Source: Amorphochlora amoebiformis (Eukaryota > Cercozoa > Chlorarachniophyceae). From it: 64,000 bases of DNA. The DNA lies in contig BAAHQB010000199.1 in the NCBI GenBank assembly GCA_054601695.1, positions 1 to 64,000 of the forward strand. The letters are read 5' to 3'. Shown here piece after piece: positions 23,842-44,650 of this stretch. Below the pieces are notes generated by a model that saw nothing but the letters and a program-made list of their open reading frames with translations, ran no database searches and was not told where the DNA came from. The position numbers and the translations under genes were made by a program. How positions within the stretch are numbered: position 1 is the first letter of the stretch; each line of letters opens with the position of its first letter.

Positions 23842-24613
23842 GTAGCGGTGGCAGCATCCGTTATTTGCGAGAAGAGGAGAACTCGGTTAGGGGTCGTGTC
23901 CTTCGAATGGAACATCTTGTGAGTTTAAGTGTCGAGCAGGAGGTTCAAAGCGCAGGTGATGAAAAGCGGATTCGGAATGAGAAGCGATCAAGCGCTGGGG
24001 GGCGGTCGGCAGCCGTAGCGTTCGTGGTCGCGGTCGGCGCAAATAAGGGAGTACAGTGACGGGTCTGAAAAGTGGGTTGTTCGTTGGAAGCACAGAGGAA
24101 GCAGCAGAGTGTGTGCTGCCACAGCGTATTCTTTTGTGCTGTAGGCGTCGCGTTTTGTGTGGGATCTGATGGGACACAGACATAAGACTCGGACTATTTT
24201 GGGGTGTCCTTGTTGCCGACCCACAGCACGCAAAGCGGCACACCGCACGGAGACTGAGAAGCGCAGCACAGAAAAGGCTACAAAAGACACATAAAAGACC
24301 AGCTTCATCCCGCAAAAAAAAAGAGAGATTCTGCTCAAAATCGCCTGAAAACACACAGCCAAATTCCGTGAATCTGTGATTTAAAAATTCGGGTGAGATT
24401 CGGAGCATTTGCACTGGTTCCACAGCGCTCGCCGAACCACCGAACGCGATCTTCGAACTACCAGCGGAGAAAGCCCAGGCCCCCACGCGTGAACTTGTGC
24501 GTCGTATTTTGGCTTTCATCAACCGCCGCCCGGACCGACACAATACTCCCGCACGCTTCCTTCATCAAACACATCCTTCCGAGGAAAACCGGGATTTTTT
24601 GCTTTCAGTACTT

Positions 24614-26145
24614 ATGTCGGGACACCAATCAACGCATTCCACGGCGTCGTCGACTGATTCCTCCAACCCAACTAAGACGCCCGATACCATCTCCAATCCC
24701 ACTTCCGACCCCAAGCACCTGGCCACCCCCCGGCCTGGGTCGAGACCTCCTCCTTCGTCTGGGTCATTTCCGTACACCAAGTCCACCTACGCACGTCGGG
24801 GAGCAATTTCCACTGATACCAAGCCCCAGCCTAAGCATCAACCCCATCAAACTCACCAATCCACGCCACGAGGACTCCTGCATCATGCCCCGGGGATGCC
24901 TATCACCGGCCATGGCGAGGCTCAGGGAGGCGGGGCTCAGAGTGCGCAGGGCGGGAAAGACTTGGGTGGCTCGCCAGTTCAGGGGGTAAGAGTCCCTCTT
25001 TTGTTTGTCTTGTTGTAGCGTTGGCATCTTGGGGTAAGCCTTACTCTAGGTGTATGCTGGTTGGATAGGGAAGAGATTCCAGGGTAGAGGGCCTGGTTGT
25101 GTAACCAGTAACATGATTCCATCTAGGTGGAGATGTCTGATCCTTTGAGCACTTGCTTCCTCTCAGGACACTTCTGGGTTGCAGACACCAGGCTTGGCGC
25201 CGGGGATAGACCCTCCCGGTGGGAGAATGGCCCCGGGGACTGTTAACCCCAGGCTTACCGGGCGCAAGCGAGGTTTTCCATTCCGAAAGGATCAACCTGG
25301 TGCTGGTCTTTTTCTTCTGAGACAGCGATGTGATCATCGATGATTATGATGCATTCCATACTTAGGTATTGAGCAGTCAAATATATCGAGACTCGCGCCA
25401 CCGCAAACGGGAGGGTCGAGCGGTGTTACTTCAGAACAGAGGCAGCAAAAACGCCATCGCCACCTTCACACTGCAGGTATCATCGGCATCACAGACTCAA
25501 CTAACCTTATTTCCTCCCTGTGGGGCTCACAAACAAAACCCAATCATAAACTCTCAGATATCATATCTCCCATTCCGTCTATGTCGTCCATGTCCTCGGC
25601 CATGTCCCCAGCTACGTCCCCGGCCGTGTCTCCCGCCCTGTCCCCTCTTCAGAGGACCGCCACCCAAACGCCATCCGACTCAAGCGAAAGGAAGCACCCC
25701 CAGGCCACACTGGCGAGACCAACTTATACCCTAACCAACCTCTCGACTGACGCCCCAGAAACTCAACAACCATCCGACCCTCACCTAGACCCACGCCAAC
25801 CGTACCCACACCATCACGCCCAGGACTCTGCTCAGGGAGGGACCCGGGCGGACCCGGAAAAGGAACCAGAACCGGGAACGGAACCGGGAACGGAACCGGG
25901 AACAAAACCACCAACTGAGCCGGGAACGGAGACAAGAACAGAACCGCCCTTAGGGCCACCCGGACCGCTTGAACGCATTGGGGAGTCATACATGGAGATG
26001 GAGGGGATGGAGGGGATGGTGGGAATAGAGGCAGGCTTCGCCCCTGAGGCTATAATATCCTCTGAGCCGATATCTATGGAACCTGCAACGCCCATCCCGG
26101 TCAAGGTATATCCAGATATTTATATATGTATATAAGTATATGTAT

Positions 26146-26194
<49 letters not shown>

Positions 26195-26334
26195 AATGAA
26201 AATATATACATATGTGTCATATACTACATACATGTACATATTTAGATCATATATATATATATATATATGTTGTTCAATATATATATATATATATATAAAT
26301 ATATATATATATTATACATATATATATATATATA

Positions 26335-26421
<87 letters not shown>

Positions 26422-26450
26422 CACACATGTACATTATACATATTTATAGT

Positions 26451-26511
<61 letters not shown>

Positions 26512-26584
26512 TCTATACATATATATAAAATATAATATAGTGTAAAACGTATATGTATGTAGCATATGGCGCATACGTATATAT

Positions 26585-26636
<52 letters not shown>

Positions 26637-27337
26637 GTGTGTGTGTGTATATTAATATGTGTGTGTGTGTATATATGTGTGTGTATGTATATGTATATAT
26701 ATATATATATATATATACGCATATACATTTGTAGTTTGATTGGCATAATATATTTGAAAATTAAGGTGGAAGGCAAAGAGGTCGTTGGGTCCCGAACTCG
26801 GTTGGCGTCTGCGTCTGGGGGTTCGGGGTCGGGGTTGGGGCCGGGAACGGAGATGGAGATGGAGATGGAGATGGAGCAGGGTGATGTGGAGGTCAATATT
26901 CCTCAGATAAAGGGGGACCCAATATCCCTGCAAAGATTGAGCCAAGGTCAAGGTCAAACACAGAAAACGGAGAGGACTGAACACGCTCAGAGTCTCGGTG
27001 AGGGTGGAGCTGAGGCTTCTGGTAAGCCCCGGGATTCGGAAGAGGGTGAAGGTAAGAGTCAGGGTCAGGCTCAGGGTCAGGGTCAGGGTCAGGGTCAGGC
27101 CCAGGGTCAGGGTCAGGCCCAGGGTCAGGGTGGCGGTCAACATCCGGGGTCTGGATCGTCTCAGAGGGAAGGCGGCGGGTCAGGGTCCAGGAAGAGAGGA
27201 TATCCTGGCTTCACACCACCGAGCAAACCCACCGCCTCTGCTACTCCCGCTCCCCCGTCAACCGACTCGTAAGTGCTGTTTCATACAATTTATTTATTAT
27301 ATACATCTACGTACGATACATATACATATATATATAC

Positions 27338-27385
<48 letters not shown>

Positions 27386-27442
27386 ATATATATGTATATA
27401 TTTATTTACATTATCTATATGTATATATATATATATATATGC

Positions 27443-27483
<41 letters not shown>

Positions 27484-28913
27484 TGGATAGCGTGTAAGGT
27501 TCGATCTAAAATATTTTTGTAGGTTTGTGACCCTGGACACCAAGGTAATGGCGTGCGTTGAGACGGCCGGGCTCCCGATAATTGGGTACGTGGTGCCGAG
27601 GCGCACAATGGAGATGGTCAAGACCTTCGCGCCCGGCACAGCGACGAGATTCGAGCCCTTTAGGCAAGGTGCGGTTGGGTTGAATAACATGATGATTAAC
27701 ATGTGACTGCAAGCCCAGTTCCAGTGGCGGTTACATTTAATGAGTGTTTAACATACGAATTCAGGAGTCGGCGTGGCGGGAAGAGCGATATCGATGGGTT
27801 CGGGAGTATCAGCGGCAGCAGCAGGAGCAGCAGGAGCAGCAGGAGCAGGACCAGGTGGACCAGCGGGATCACGGTTAAAGTTGGGTGGTGCCCCCGCAAG
27901 TGTGGTTGAGGGTCGTTCAGGTATGGGGTCTGGTGTGGGATCATCGGGGGGTGTGGTTTCTGCGGGTGAAGGATCTTTGGGTGCGGGGTCTTTGTTGGAA
28001 CCTGGATCCGTGACTTCTCCCTCCCAAGTCCGAACCACACCCATCTCCAAACCTCGTCCCATCGCCGTAGCCGACCTAATGTCTCTTCCCGGTCCCCGAG
28101 GCCATCTTGCGCACCTCGCTCCAACGACCACAGCCCCGCCTCCTCCGCCGCCGCCGCCACCACCACCAGCACCCCCACTACCGCCTTCGACGACCCACTC
28201 ACGCGACCCACGTCACCCACGAGACCCAGCGAGGCCCGGCCAAACCCGTTCTGTTCAAACGATGGCGGGCTATAGGACCGAGGGAGCGACGGCGCCACTG
28301 GCTGGCGTAGGCGTCATAGGTGGAATCGTCACCGGAGGGGGGATTGGGGGAATTGGGGGAATTGGGGGGGGAATCGGGTCTACGAGGTATGTTGCTCGCG
28401 GGGGTCCCTCTTACTCTCGAATATCGACCAAGAGGTCGACAATCCCATGAGAGTCCCGATGTTATGTCATCATATTGTGTCTTTGGAATGCTTTCATACG
28501 TCCGACTTGTTTCGGGCTAGTGTAACATGTTTGTAGTTGCCAGGCTTTTGGTCTTTCTTGTGTAACTTAAAGAGTTTGTAGCGCCTTGTTTTTGCTCTGT
28601 GATGTCGTATATACTGTGCAGGCTTCTAATAACATGTTAACAGACACTTTTTGTGTGCACTGTTATGTGGTCTATTTTGTCATCTATTGTGGATAGCGTG
28701 CTATATTGATGCTGCGTTCAATAGTATTATTATTACTCTTATTACAATTCTTTTTTATTATCATTATTATTATTATTGTTATGATTATTATGTATATTTA
28801 CTTATTCGTAATTTTTTTGGTCAGTTTTCACTGCCGGTTCTGCTCCAAACCGTTTCGAAGTCAGAGCGAGTAATCTATATCTACATCTTCTCAATGGAAA
28901 TATATAACATATT

Positions 28914-28948
<35 letters not shown>

Positions 28949-29190
28949 ATATATATATATATATATACATATATATACATATACATATATATATATTATA
29001 TACACACACACATATATATATATACTTATGAATATATAGATATTTATATCTAAATGAAAACATAAAAAGGCTGCAAAGACACACCCGCGTGCACACCGGA
29101 GAGCGTCCATTCGCATGTCCTTTCTGTCCATCAAAGTTCAAGCAAAAGGGACACCTTAAGGTCAAAATTAACATCGATTGGGTTACTATA

Positions 29191-29288
<98 letters not shown>

Positions 29289-29303
29289 TGTATATATATA
29301 TAC

Positions 29304-29372
<69 letters not shown>

Positions 29373-29373
29373 C

Positions 29374-29423
<50 letters not shown>

Positions 29424-31012
29424 TAATATATATATATATATATATTTATTTATTAATAATGCGGCTGCGGTTTCGGTTTCGGTTTGGTTTTGCTTTCGGT
29501 TTTGGTTTCAGTTTTTGTTTTGGTTTCGGTTTTGGTTTCGGTTTCGGTTTTGGTTTCGATTTTGGTTTTGGTTTCGGTTTTGGTTGTGTTGTTGATTGCG
29601 TGTGCCTGATGTTCCAGGGCCACATGCGATGCGTTCACGGCCATCACGGCAACATCGACGTCAGCTCTACGTACGCGTCCAGGACGACCTATCCCGCAGC
29701 CCTCCGCTCGCGATCTCAACGCCTGCCGCAGCGCCTGCCTCCCCAGCAAGCTTCGCACCACGTTCAACTGCAGCACCATCAAGTCGGTCAACATCAGGAC
29801 CACCACCAGGGCCGTCAACAGGGACAACTCCACCACCAGAGCCGACAACACCAGGGCCAACAACAACCTCACCAACAATACCACTCGCAGCCACAGCCCC
29901 AGCCCCAGCCTCAGCCTCAGCCTCAACCTCAGCCTCAGCCTCAGTCTCAGCCTCCGCAGTCTCACCCTCGTCACCAGGGCCGGCAACAGGCCCACCACCA
30001 ACAGGTCTATTCGAGGGGCCATCCACAGACTCAGCACGCAACAGGCGCAGGCGGTCAAGTTCCACCTCTCTCAGGGTCGTCGTTGCCATCGTCCCAAGCG
30101 CATCTCACACGGTCGCAACAATCCGTGCAAGCGCGTCCACGTACGCGTGGGCATCCACATCAACCCCATCAGCGCCGCACGCACTGGAGCAAGTCATTGG
30201 CGGGAACGGGGGGGGCGGGAGGAACACCGGGTTCTGGTGCAGGAGGTAAGGACCAGAAGCAGCCAGGCGCCGCCACCCCGAGCACACCGATCCCCATGGC
30301 AACCCCGAGCATGGCGATTGGGATGGGTTCGAGTTCGACCGGTGCGATGGCGACAATGTCCGGGATTGAGACAGGGGTGGTGAGCGGCATGGGCAGCGGG
30401 ATAAGCCCTGAAATGGGGGCTGGGATAGGTAGCAGCCTGGGAATGGGAAGTGGAATGGGGTTGGGCATGGGCATGGGCATCATGGGCATGGGCATGGGAA
30501 TGGGTCCCGGCGCTACCGCTAGCCCCAATCCCGACCAATCCTCCGACACCAAAGCTCATCCTCTCACTTCCTTTGGACTCTCGTACACATCCCCGCTGAC
30601 AGGACCACCGGGACCCAGAGGGCCATCGCCAGCGCCGGGACCACCGCCACCCCCTCCGCCTCTCACTGCCCCCCGACTTGACTCTCCACGGGCACTTCAG
30701 GCTCAAAACCTACTCGCAACACAATCGCAATCGACGTCACAAGAGCTCTCATCCCTTTCCCAGGCACCACTCTCCATGTCCCAGGGCTCACAGGACTCCC
30801 AGTCTCTCACACAGACCCTCACTCAGACACAGCTTTCGGACGTCACAATCCCGCAAACGGAAACTCATGAATCCCTCTACACGACCCACTACGCTGCCCA
30901 ACCGGTGTCGGTACCAGTCGCATTGCCTGCCGGCGCGCCTCCAACTGCTCACCCAACTTCGCCGCACCCACAACGATCAGGGCCCCAACCTAGGCCGCCT
31001 CCGCCCGGGTGA
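24614..31012 (+). CDS. Large two-finger C2H2 zinc-finger protein, 9 exons, 1348 residues
   Basis: Probably a DNA-binding transcription factor in the nucleus; no ortholog recognised. Exons: 24614-24985, 25167-25299, 25366-26105, 26766-27268, 27523-27668, 27765-28386, 28825-28869, 29070-29160 and 29618-31012. Phases agree at every join and the sum is 4047 bases. Two adjacent C2H2 fingers straddle exons 7-9: CRFCSKPF...HTRVH, linker TGERPFA, then CPFCPSKF...HMRCVH, both with 12 residues between the second Cys and first His. Everything else is low complexity: Pro/Ser/Thr-rich, E-P-G-T repeats, about a dozen QGQ repeats, polyproline, Gln-rich and (MG)n-rich stretches. Exon 5 is the exception, an ordered-looking 48 residues including [20 protein letters not shown]. 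The start is the first in-frame ATG of exon 1; an earlier exon is possible. Confidence 0.88.
26131..26725. repeat. (TA)n block in a zinc-finger gene intron
   Basis: TA tracts with CATATG-type interruptions occupy most of intron 3, between exons 25366-26105 and 26766-27268. Confidence 0.93.
29176..29590. repeat. (TA)n tract followed by a GGTTTCGGTTTT array
   Basis: The intron between the second-finger exons holds about 270 bases of TA followed by about 130 bases of GGTTTCGGTTTT/TGGTTTTGGTTT repeats (29465-29590), leading to the acceptor TGTTCCAG before 29618. On the coding strand this T-rich array could serve as the polypyrimidine tract. Confidence 0.9.
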
Positions 31013-31111
31013 TGTGCCCAAAATACAGCTACTCTCACGGTCAGGATCTCAACCACCATCCGACCCTGCACACGCTGGCCACTAGATATCTGTAAAAGAG
31101 TTCTACTATAT

Positions 31112-31156
<45 letters not shown>

Positions 31157-31203
31157 TTAATGTTCTATATATCTTTTTTTTATTCTAAAACTTATATATA
31201 TAC

Positions 31204-31254
<51 letters not shown>

Positions 31255-31275
31255 CATTGTCACAAATATAAACAT

Positions 31276-31311
<36 letters not shown>

Positions 31312-31322
31312 TACATGCATAC

Positions 31323-31354
<32 letters not shown>

Positions 31355-31404
31355 ATTTATATGTATATGAAAGTATCAAACATAAACATATATATATATA
31401 TATA

Positions 31405-31439
<35 letters not shown>

Positions 31440-32125
31440 ATATTTTATTCACATATATATATATATATATGTGTGTATGTATATGTACGTGTAATGTATG
31501 TTACAGTATACATATATCCAAGCATAAGTAAGAGTAAGCTGTAGACTCGGTTCTTAGATGAGAAGCCTTGGTCATCCTGAGCTTACATCCAAAGGCTGCT
31601 CTAGCCAGCTGTACAATAGTTCATCACTTTAATGGGAAAACCAAACAGCAATTAATGCTCATTAGTTAAACTCAGTAAATCATCTAGATTAAAGAAATTA
31701 TAATGATTAATAAGATATTCAAGATTGTCATGAATATGCCCCTTAACAACTGTGATGCTTGATTCAAATCTAGTAAATACATCCAGTCAAGTGTGTTACT
31801 ATGATATATACCGCATGATGATATCATTCTCGTTACTTGGGCAGATAGATCATCTAGATGCCTAGTATACATGTACAGATTATACTAGTATAGTCCAGCG
31901 ACAGTCACTGACATTTATGCATACTCAACCGTGAGCTCACAAGTACTCCACAGTCCAGTGTCGGCATAGAATACTAGAATCATGATCTAGAATATCTACA
32001 ATGTGCGTCGAGTACATGTGAACATACATGACATTGGCGGAGTACTGAGTTACTTAGTACCCAGTCATCAGACTACTGTGCCCTCAACTACTACTTGCTG
32101 TACATGTACAGACGTCTGTTTAGTC

Positions 32126-32163
<38 letters not shown>

Positions 32164-32653
32164 TGCTAGACATTATATATATACTCGCTACGGGTAAGTA
32201 ATATTGGCAGTATTCGCGTAACATCTGTGTGCTCACTGCAGTCTCTCGTACATACTCACTCGACTCGTATCAAATACTACTCACTACCGGTGTACTCTAC
32301 TGCTATTTACTCACTACATATAAGTTGTTACTAATTTTTAAAATTCTAGTATCAGGGGTACAGTATGTCACTTATCATTGAATCTACTCATGTACATACT
32401 GAGAAGCTACTCTATGGCATTTTGATACTAGTGTACCTGTACTCTCAAGTACTGCGGTAGGTAACGCGAGTGGTGGTAGTAGTGTAGTAGTGTAGTGTGT
32501 TGTAGGGTAGTCCATGAGATGACAATGTCTCCAATGTCGACGTCATGTCAGATGTACCTTACTACTAACCCTCAAATACGATACTCAACAATACGAAACA
32601 CACTAAATAGACTCTACTATATATATACTACTAGATATAATATTATATATGTA

Positions 32654-32684
<31 letters not shown>

Positions 32685-32730
32685 AATTCTATACGTATAT
32701 GTATATATACCTATACATATGTGAACACAC

Positions 32731-32761
<31 letters not shown>

Positions 32762-32857
32762 TATAAATAAATATATATATATATATTAATATATATTAAT
32801 ATATATATATATATATATGTTTATACACATTTATGTATATTATACATGTATATACAG

Positions 32858-32899
<42 letters not shown>

Positions 32900-32942
32900 A
32901 TATAATATATATATACATATATCGTATATACTTGTTTTTATA

Positions 32943-33007
<65 letters not shown>

Positions 33008-33437
33008 AGTCACGGTAGTTGTACACGAAGCCTGAGGTGATGTTAGCGTCTGTCTGTTTAGAGAACTTATGATCTAGATGATTTTACTCTCTGTCTAGAG
33101 AGCTTACTAAACCAGCTTGCCCATCCGGATGACTCTGGGCCTTATTCTTCAGCCTGGCCGCCTTTTTCGGCTTCTCGGTTTAACTTATCCTATATTCGTA
33201 CTTACCATGTATACATGTACATAGATGTATAATATATATGCATGTATGTATGTAATGATATATATATATATATATATATATTCATATTCACTATATATAC
33301 ATGAATATATCTAATATATGTGTGTATATAAGTATATAAATATATATATACATCATACACGTATATTTACATGTATATATTTTATATAAGTATATATATA
33401 CAAATACATATAGTATATACATATATATTAAAATACA

Positions 33438-33505
<68 letters not shown>

Positions 33506-33678
33506 CATTAATATATATATATATATGTATATATAATATTATTAATATATATGTATATATCTTTATATATATATATATATATATATATACATTCATGTAT
33601 ATACATATAATATAGTATATATATAGTTATGGTATACATATTATACTGGTATATATGTGTGTATACCATGATATGTAA

Positions 33679-33752
<74 letters not shown>

Positions 33753-33758
33753 AATATG

Positions 33759-33790
<32 letters not shown>

Positions 33791-34460
33791 TTATGTTATC
33801 ATAATATATGTTCAACAGTATTACATCACTACTGAGCACCGCACATGTATATATAGTACTGAGTAACAGTAATTTACTGTCCTCGGCAACTCATGCAGCT
33901 ACTCCGAGGGGTACATCGGTAATCCAACAGTGACTACGTGTTTGCTCAGTCTCTGGAGTTTCCACAAGACTCTCTAGAGTCTGCGTGTGTTGGCTTCTTG
34001 TCAGTCAGTACCGCACAGGTCCTAGAGGTCATCTAGAAGTAGATCACTAGTGTAGAATCTTCATCAAACTTGAAATATCTAGAGTTTGTGTCTTGTATTT
34101 CATCGTCAAGTACTAGCTAGAATTAAGTCTAGGAAGTACTAGAAGTAGTAGAGTCAACAAACTAGACAAACTAGATGAAATACAACATGTAGACAAATCT
34201 GGATTCGAAATTTCGATCAATTTTTTAATGAGCGTTGATAAATTCTAGAAATCTTGAGAATGTCGCATAATATGAGCTAGATCTATGAGTAACACTCACC
34301 GATGACCGCGAAGGTCTCTCGACTCTAGTCTCTAGCCCACATTCTCCTAGTTCTACCGGTACCACTATAAAGACTGGCATTGAATAGATGGCCAACGTTC
34401 GGCGAAATATTAAATGATTCTGTACGAGCTATCCCTTCGACTATCCCTTCGACTGGATGA
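31013..34460. other. Convergent spacer between the zinc-finger and G-alpha genes
   Basis: TA tracts at 31105-31480, 32640-33005 and 33255-33790; a CA run at 32133-32162; CTAG- and TACTAG-rich unique sequence at 31540-32600 and 33830-34330. A GCCTGGCCGCCTTTTTCGGC stretch near 33153 recalls the array at 3975-4215. Both 3' untranslated regions should lie here. No coding exon seen. Confidence 0.55.
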
Positions 34461-40371
<5,911 letters not shown>

Positions 40372-41189
40372 CGATAGCGCGCTAGCACCGGGTAAGCAGC
40401 ACAATAGAACCGTCAATACCGGATGCCTGCCCGGTGGTGACGAGTCGACTCCGGTGAACACCGCCATTGCCCGGTAGTAACCGGAATCCCTGAGAAGTTC
40501 CGCTCTTCGAGACTCAGAAGGTACTCTCCACCAATCTTCGGAACATGCGGGACGACCGCGGGACAGTTGATGGTGGTTGATCGTCGGCCCCACTCACGAG
40601 TGTTGAGGGAAGGTGAGGGAGAAGCTGGAGATGGAGGAAGCCCTGGGCCATCGGCACGAGGAGAAGCGACCTGGGGAGGGACGACAGGAAGACCGGGGGC
40701 ATGGGTTCGGACGGATGAAAGGAATGCGCGGTCAAAGCTGGACCCGGAGGTGAAATGAATCAATCTCAAGCTTGTACCTGTCAATATTGCGTTGTTTGGT
40801 GTTTTAGCGCAAGAAGAGGAAAGGTGGTGTCCGAGGGGTTAGGGATTGTGGCGGAGTACAGCCACTCATAAGGGATTATGTCTTTTATGTGGTGGGGGTA
40901 GCCGAAGGATAGCCCATTGGATTGTTTGATTTTGCTTTGTTTGGGTGCTAGATTCCATGGACGGATCGAGACCGAAGGATAGAAAGAGGCAGGTGCCACC
41001 CAATCATCTCGATCATTAATAGATCATTAAAATCATCATTGGAACCCCAATGTCCGCAAGGAAAGAATGATTGATATATGTTTTGCAATTAGGGCGGTCC
41101 TTAGTTATTTCCTGCTGAATATGACACTGCTAGGAGGCATACATTATTTCCCATCTGATTTGCATAGGTGACCGCTGTATCCTCTTACC

Positions 41190-41236
<47 letters not shown>

Positions 41237-41245
41237 AATAGTATG

Positions 41246-41277
<32 letters not shown>

Positions 41278-41325
41278 AATATCATATATATGTATGTGTA
41301 TATATATTTATATACAAGCACACAG

Positions 41326-41412
<87 letters not shown>

Positions 41413-41766
41413 GATATGGTGTGTGTTCATTTATATTTTATATATTGACAGAACTGATATGAATACGTGTATCTGATAGGGCTTACTTGATGGGGGATAA
41501 CACATACTACTTGCCATGGTAATCCATAGTGATACACATACACATATATTTATGTCTAACGCATACAATTTGTCCTGGTAATCCGAAGCAATACGTATTT
41601 ACAGCTATGTTACACGGGATAACACATACATACCATCCGTAGCCATAAATATGTCAACTAGGTTATCAATTTGTGTCCGCATAACTATGTCAACTATCTT
41701 ATCAATTTGTGTCCGCATAACTTGATATGTTTATTGCTATGGATAGGATGTGTTGTTTCCAGATAG

Positions 41767-41830
41767 CTTGATACTTTTATTGCTATGGATAGGGGGTTAG
41801 AACCCTATCCATAGCAATATGGTTATCAAG
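41767..41830. repeat. Palindrome with ~28 bp arms
   Basis: CTTGAT, then TTGCTATGGATAGGG, an 8-base spacer GGTTAGAA, then CCCTATCCATAGCAA and ATCAAG. The arms pair with a few mismatches near the outer end. It is the point at which the surrounding ATCCATAGCAATAA array switches strand. Confidence 0.85.
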
Positions 41831-42104
41831 TTATGTGGGCATCACATACCCTATCCATCGCAATAAAGACACCAGGTTATGTGGACATCGCACATTCTAT
41901 CCATAGCAATAACGACATCAACTTATGTGGACATCACAGCCTCTATCGATAGCAATAACGACATCAACTTATGTGGACATCACAGCCTCCATCGATAGCA
42001 ATAAAGATATCAACTTGTGTGGACATCACACATCCTATTGCTTGCTAGTCCGTACCAATAGCATTATCAACTCATACCCACACACACACACACAATACAC
42101 ACAC

Positions 42105-42430
<326 letters not shown>

Positions 42431-42499
42431 GATACGTGCAATTTGATTTTTTTTGACGTAGGTATATGTTTCACATAACCGCCGTGCTTTTGTGGATTC

Positions 42500-42742
42500 G
42501 ATTGCTCTTAGGTCAATATGTATGCTCTTAGCTCAATATATACGCTCTTAGGTCAATATGTATGCTCTTAGGTCAATATGTATGCTCTTAGGTCAATATG
42601 TATGCTCTTAGGTCAATATGTATGCTCTTAGGTCAATATATATGCTCTTAGGTCAATATATATATGCTCTTAGATATATATATATGCTCTTAGGTGAATA
42701 TGTATGCTCTTAGGTCAATAAGTATGCTCTTAGGTTAATATG
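42500..42742. repeat. 20 bp array, about 12 copies
   Basis: Units of TATGCTCTTAGGTCAATATG, very uniform in the middle and diverging at both ends. No adjacent exon identified. Confidence 0.93.
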
Positions 42743-42802
42743 CATATTCAATATGTGTATACACACGCGCAAACAAACCAAATAATACATAAATACATAT
42801 AC

Positions 42803-42968
<166 letters not shown>

Positions 42969-43087
42969 TATATAATATGTGTATACACACGCGCAAACAA
43001 ACCAATTAATACATAAATACATACATATATATATATATATATATATGTATGTGTATGTAGATATATTATCATATATATATGTATGCA

Positions 43088-43136
<49 letters not shown>

Positions 43137-43167
43137 TTGTAAATGTGTATCTATATGTATGTATGAT

Positions 43168-43220
<53 letters not shown>

Positions 43221-43326
43221 TATAATAATGAATATATGTACATGAAATATGTTGATTAGTTGTCCAACAGTGTTGTGAGGAATATTGATGACAGATCAAA
43301 ACCTGTCTGCATGTATTACGACAGCT

Positions 43327-43360
<34 letters not shown>

Positions 43361-43369
43361 TCACGGTGA

Positions 43370-43885
43370 CATGTATTGATGACACGTGACACGTATTAAT
43401 GGCAAGTGACATGTATTATTCACACTTGACGTGTATTAATGATAGGTGACATGTATGAATGACATGTATTAATGACATGTATTAATGACAGTTGACATGT
43501 AATAATGACAGGCGACATGTATTATTCACACTTGACATGTATTAATGACAGGTGAGTCATATGTAATAATGACAGGTGACATGTATTAATGACGGGTGAC
43601 ATGTATTAATGACAGGTGAGTCATATGTATTAATGACAGGTGACATGTATTAATGACGGGTGACATGTATTAATGACAGGTGAGTCATATGTAATAATGA
43701 CAGGTGACATGTATTAATGACGGGTGACATGTATTAATGACAGGTGAGTCATATGTATTAATGACAGGTGACATGTATTAATGACGGGTGACATGTATTA
43801 ATGACAGGTGAGTCATATGTATTAATGACAGGTGACATGTATTAATGAGGGGTGAAACGTATTGATGACAGATGAGTGACATGTA
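43370..43885. repeat. Higher-order minisatellite
   Basis: The base unit is GACAGGTGACATGTATTAAT (20 bp). Between about 43535 and 43830 three variants (GACAGGTGAC, GACGGGTGAC and GACAGGTGAGTCAT starts) repeat in fixed order as a 64 bp block, at least four times. The array ends 60 bases before the first DHHC exon found. Confidence 0.9.
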
Positions 43886-43944
43886 TTACTGAATGAGGGT
43901 GGGATGTATGTATGTCCGAAGATGTATTATTAATGTTATGTTAG

Positions 43945-44234
43945 GTCCAAGGGGTTACCTGCTTGCGAACACCATGGAGAACGCGCCCATCTACAAAGAC
44001 CCACATAGTATACTGCTTTGTATGGAAATATGTATATGTATGTGTGTATAAATATGATAACATAATATATATTTATATATATATATATATATTATATTAT
44101 GTTATGTCACATATATATATATATATATTTATACATATATATATATATATATATTTCTATATATAATATAATATGTTTAAAATATGTGTAAACATATATT
44201 GGAAATCGCCCACATCTGCAAGGATCCACATGTA

Positions 44235-44296
<62 letters not shown>

Positions 44297-44345
44297 ATAA
44301 ACATTAATATACACATATATGCATACATATATCTATATATAGGAA

Positions 44346-44384
<39 letters not shown>

Positions 44385-44392
44385 TGCATATA

Positions 44393-44425
<33 letters not shown>

Positions 44426-44453
44426 GGATATAGTGTGTGTATTTATATATATA

Positions 44454-44543
<90 letters not shown>

Positions 44544-44567
44544 GTGTGTGTATTTATATGTATAAAT

Positions 44568-44650
<83 letters not shown>

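Noticed and set aside
23887-24543. 218-codon frame on the minus strand upstream of the zinc-finger gene
   Set aside because: It is cysteine- and arginine-rich with no motif, no splice context, and overlaps the probable promoter and leader of the divergent gene.
25369-25734. 121-codon arginine-rich frame
   Set aside because: It is the shifted frame of zinc-finger exon 3; the chosen phase is set by exon 25167-25299 and stays open for 246 codons.
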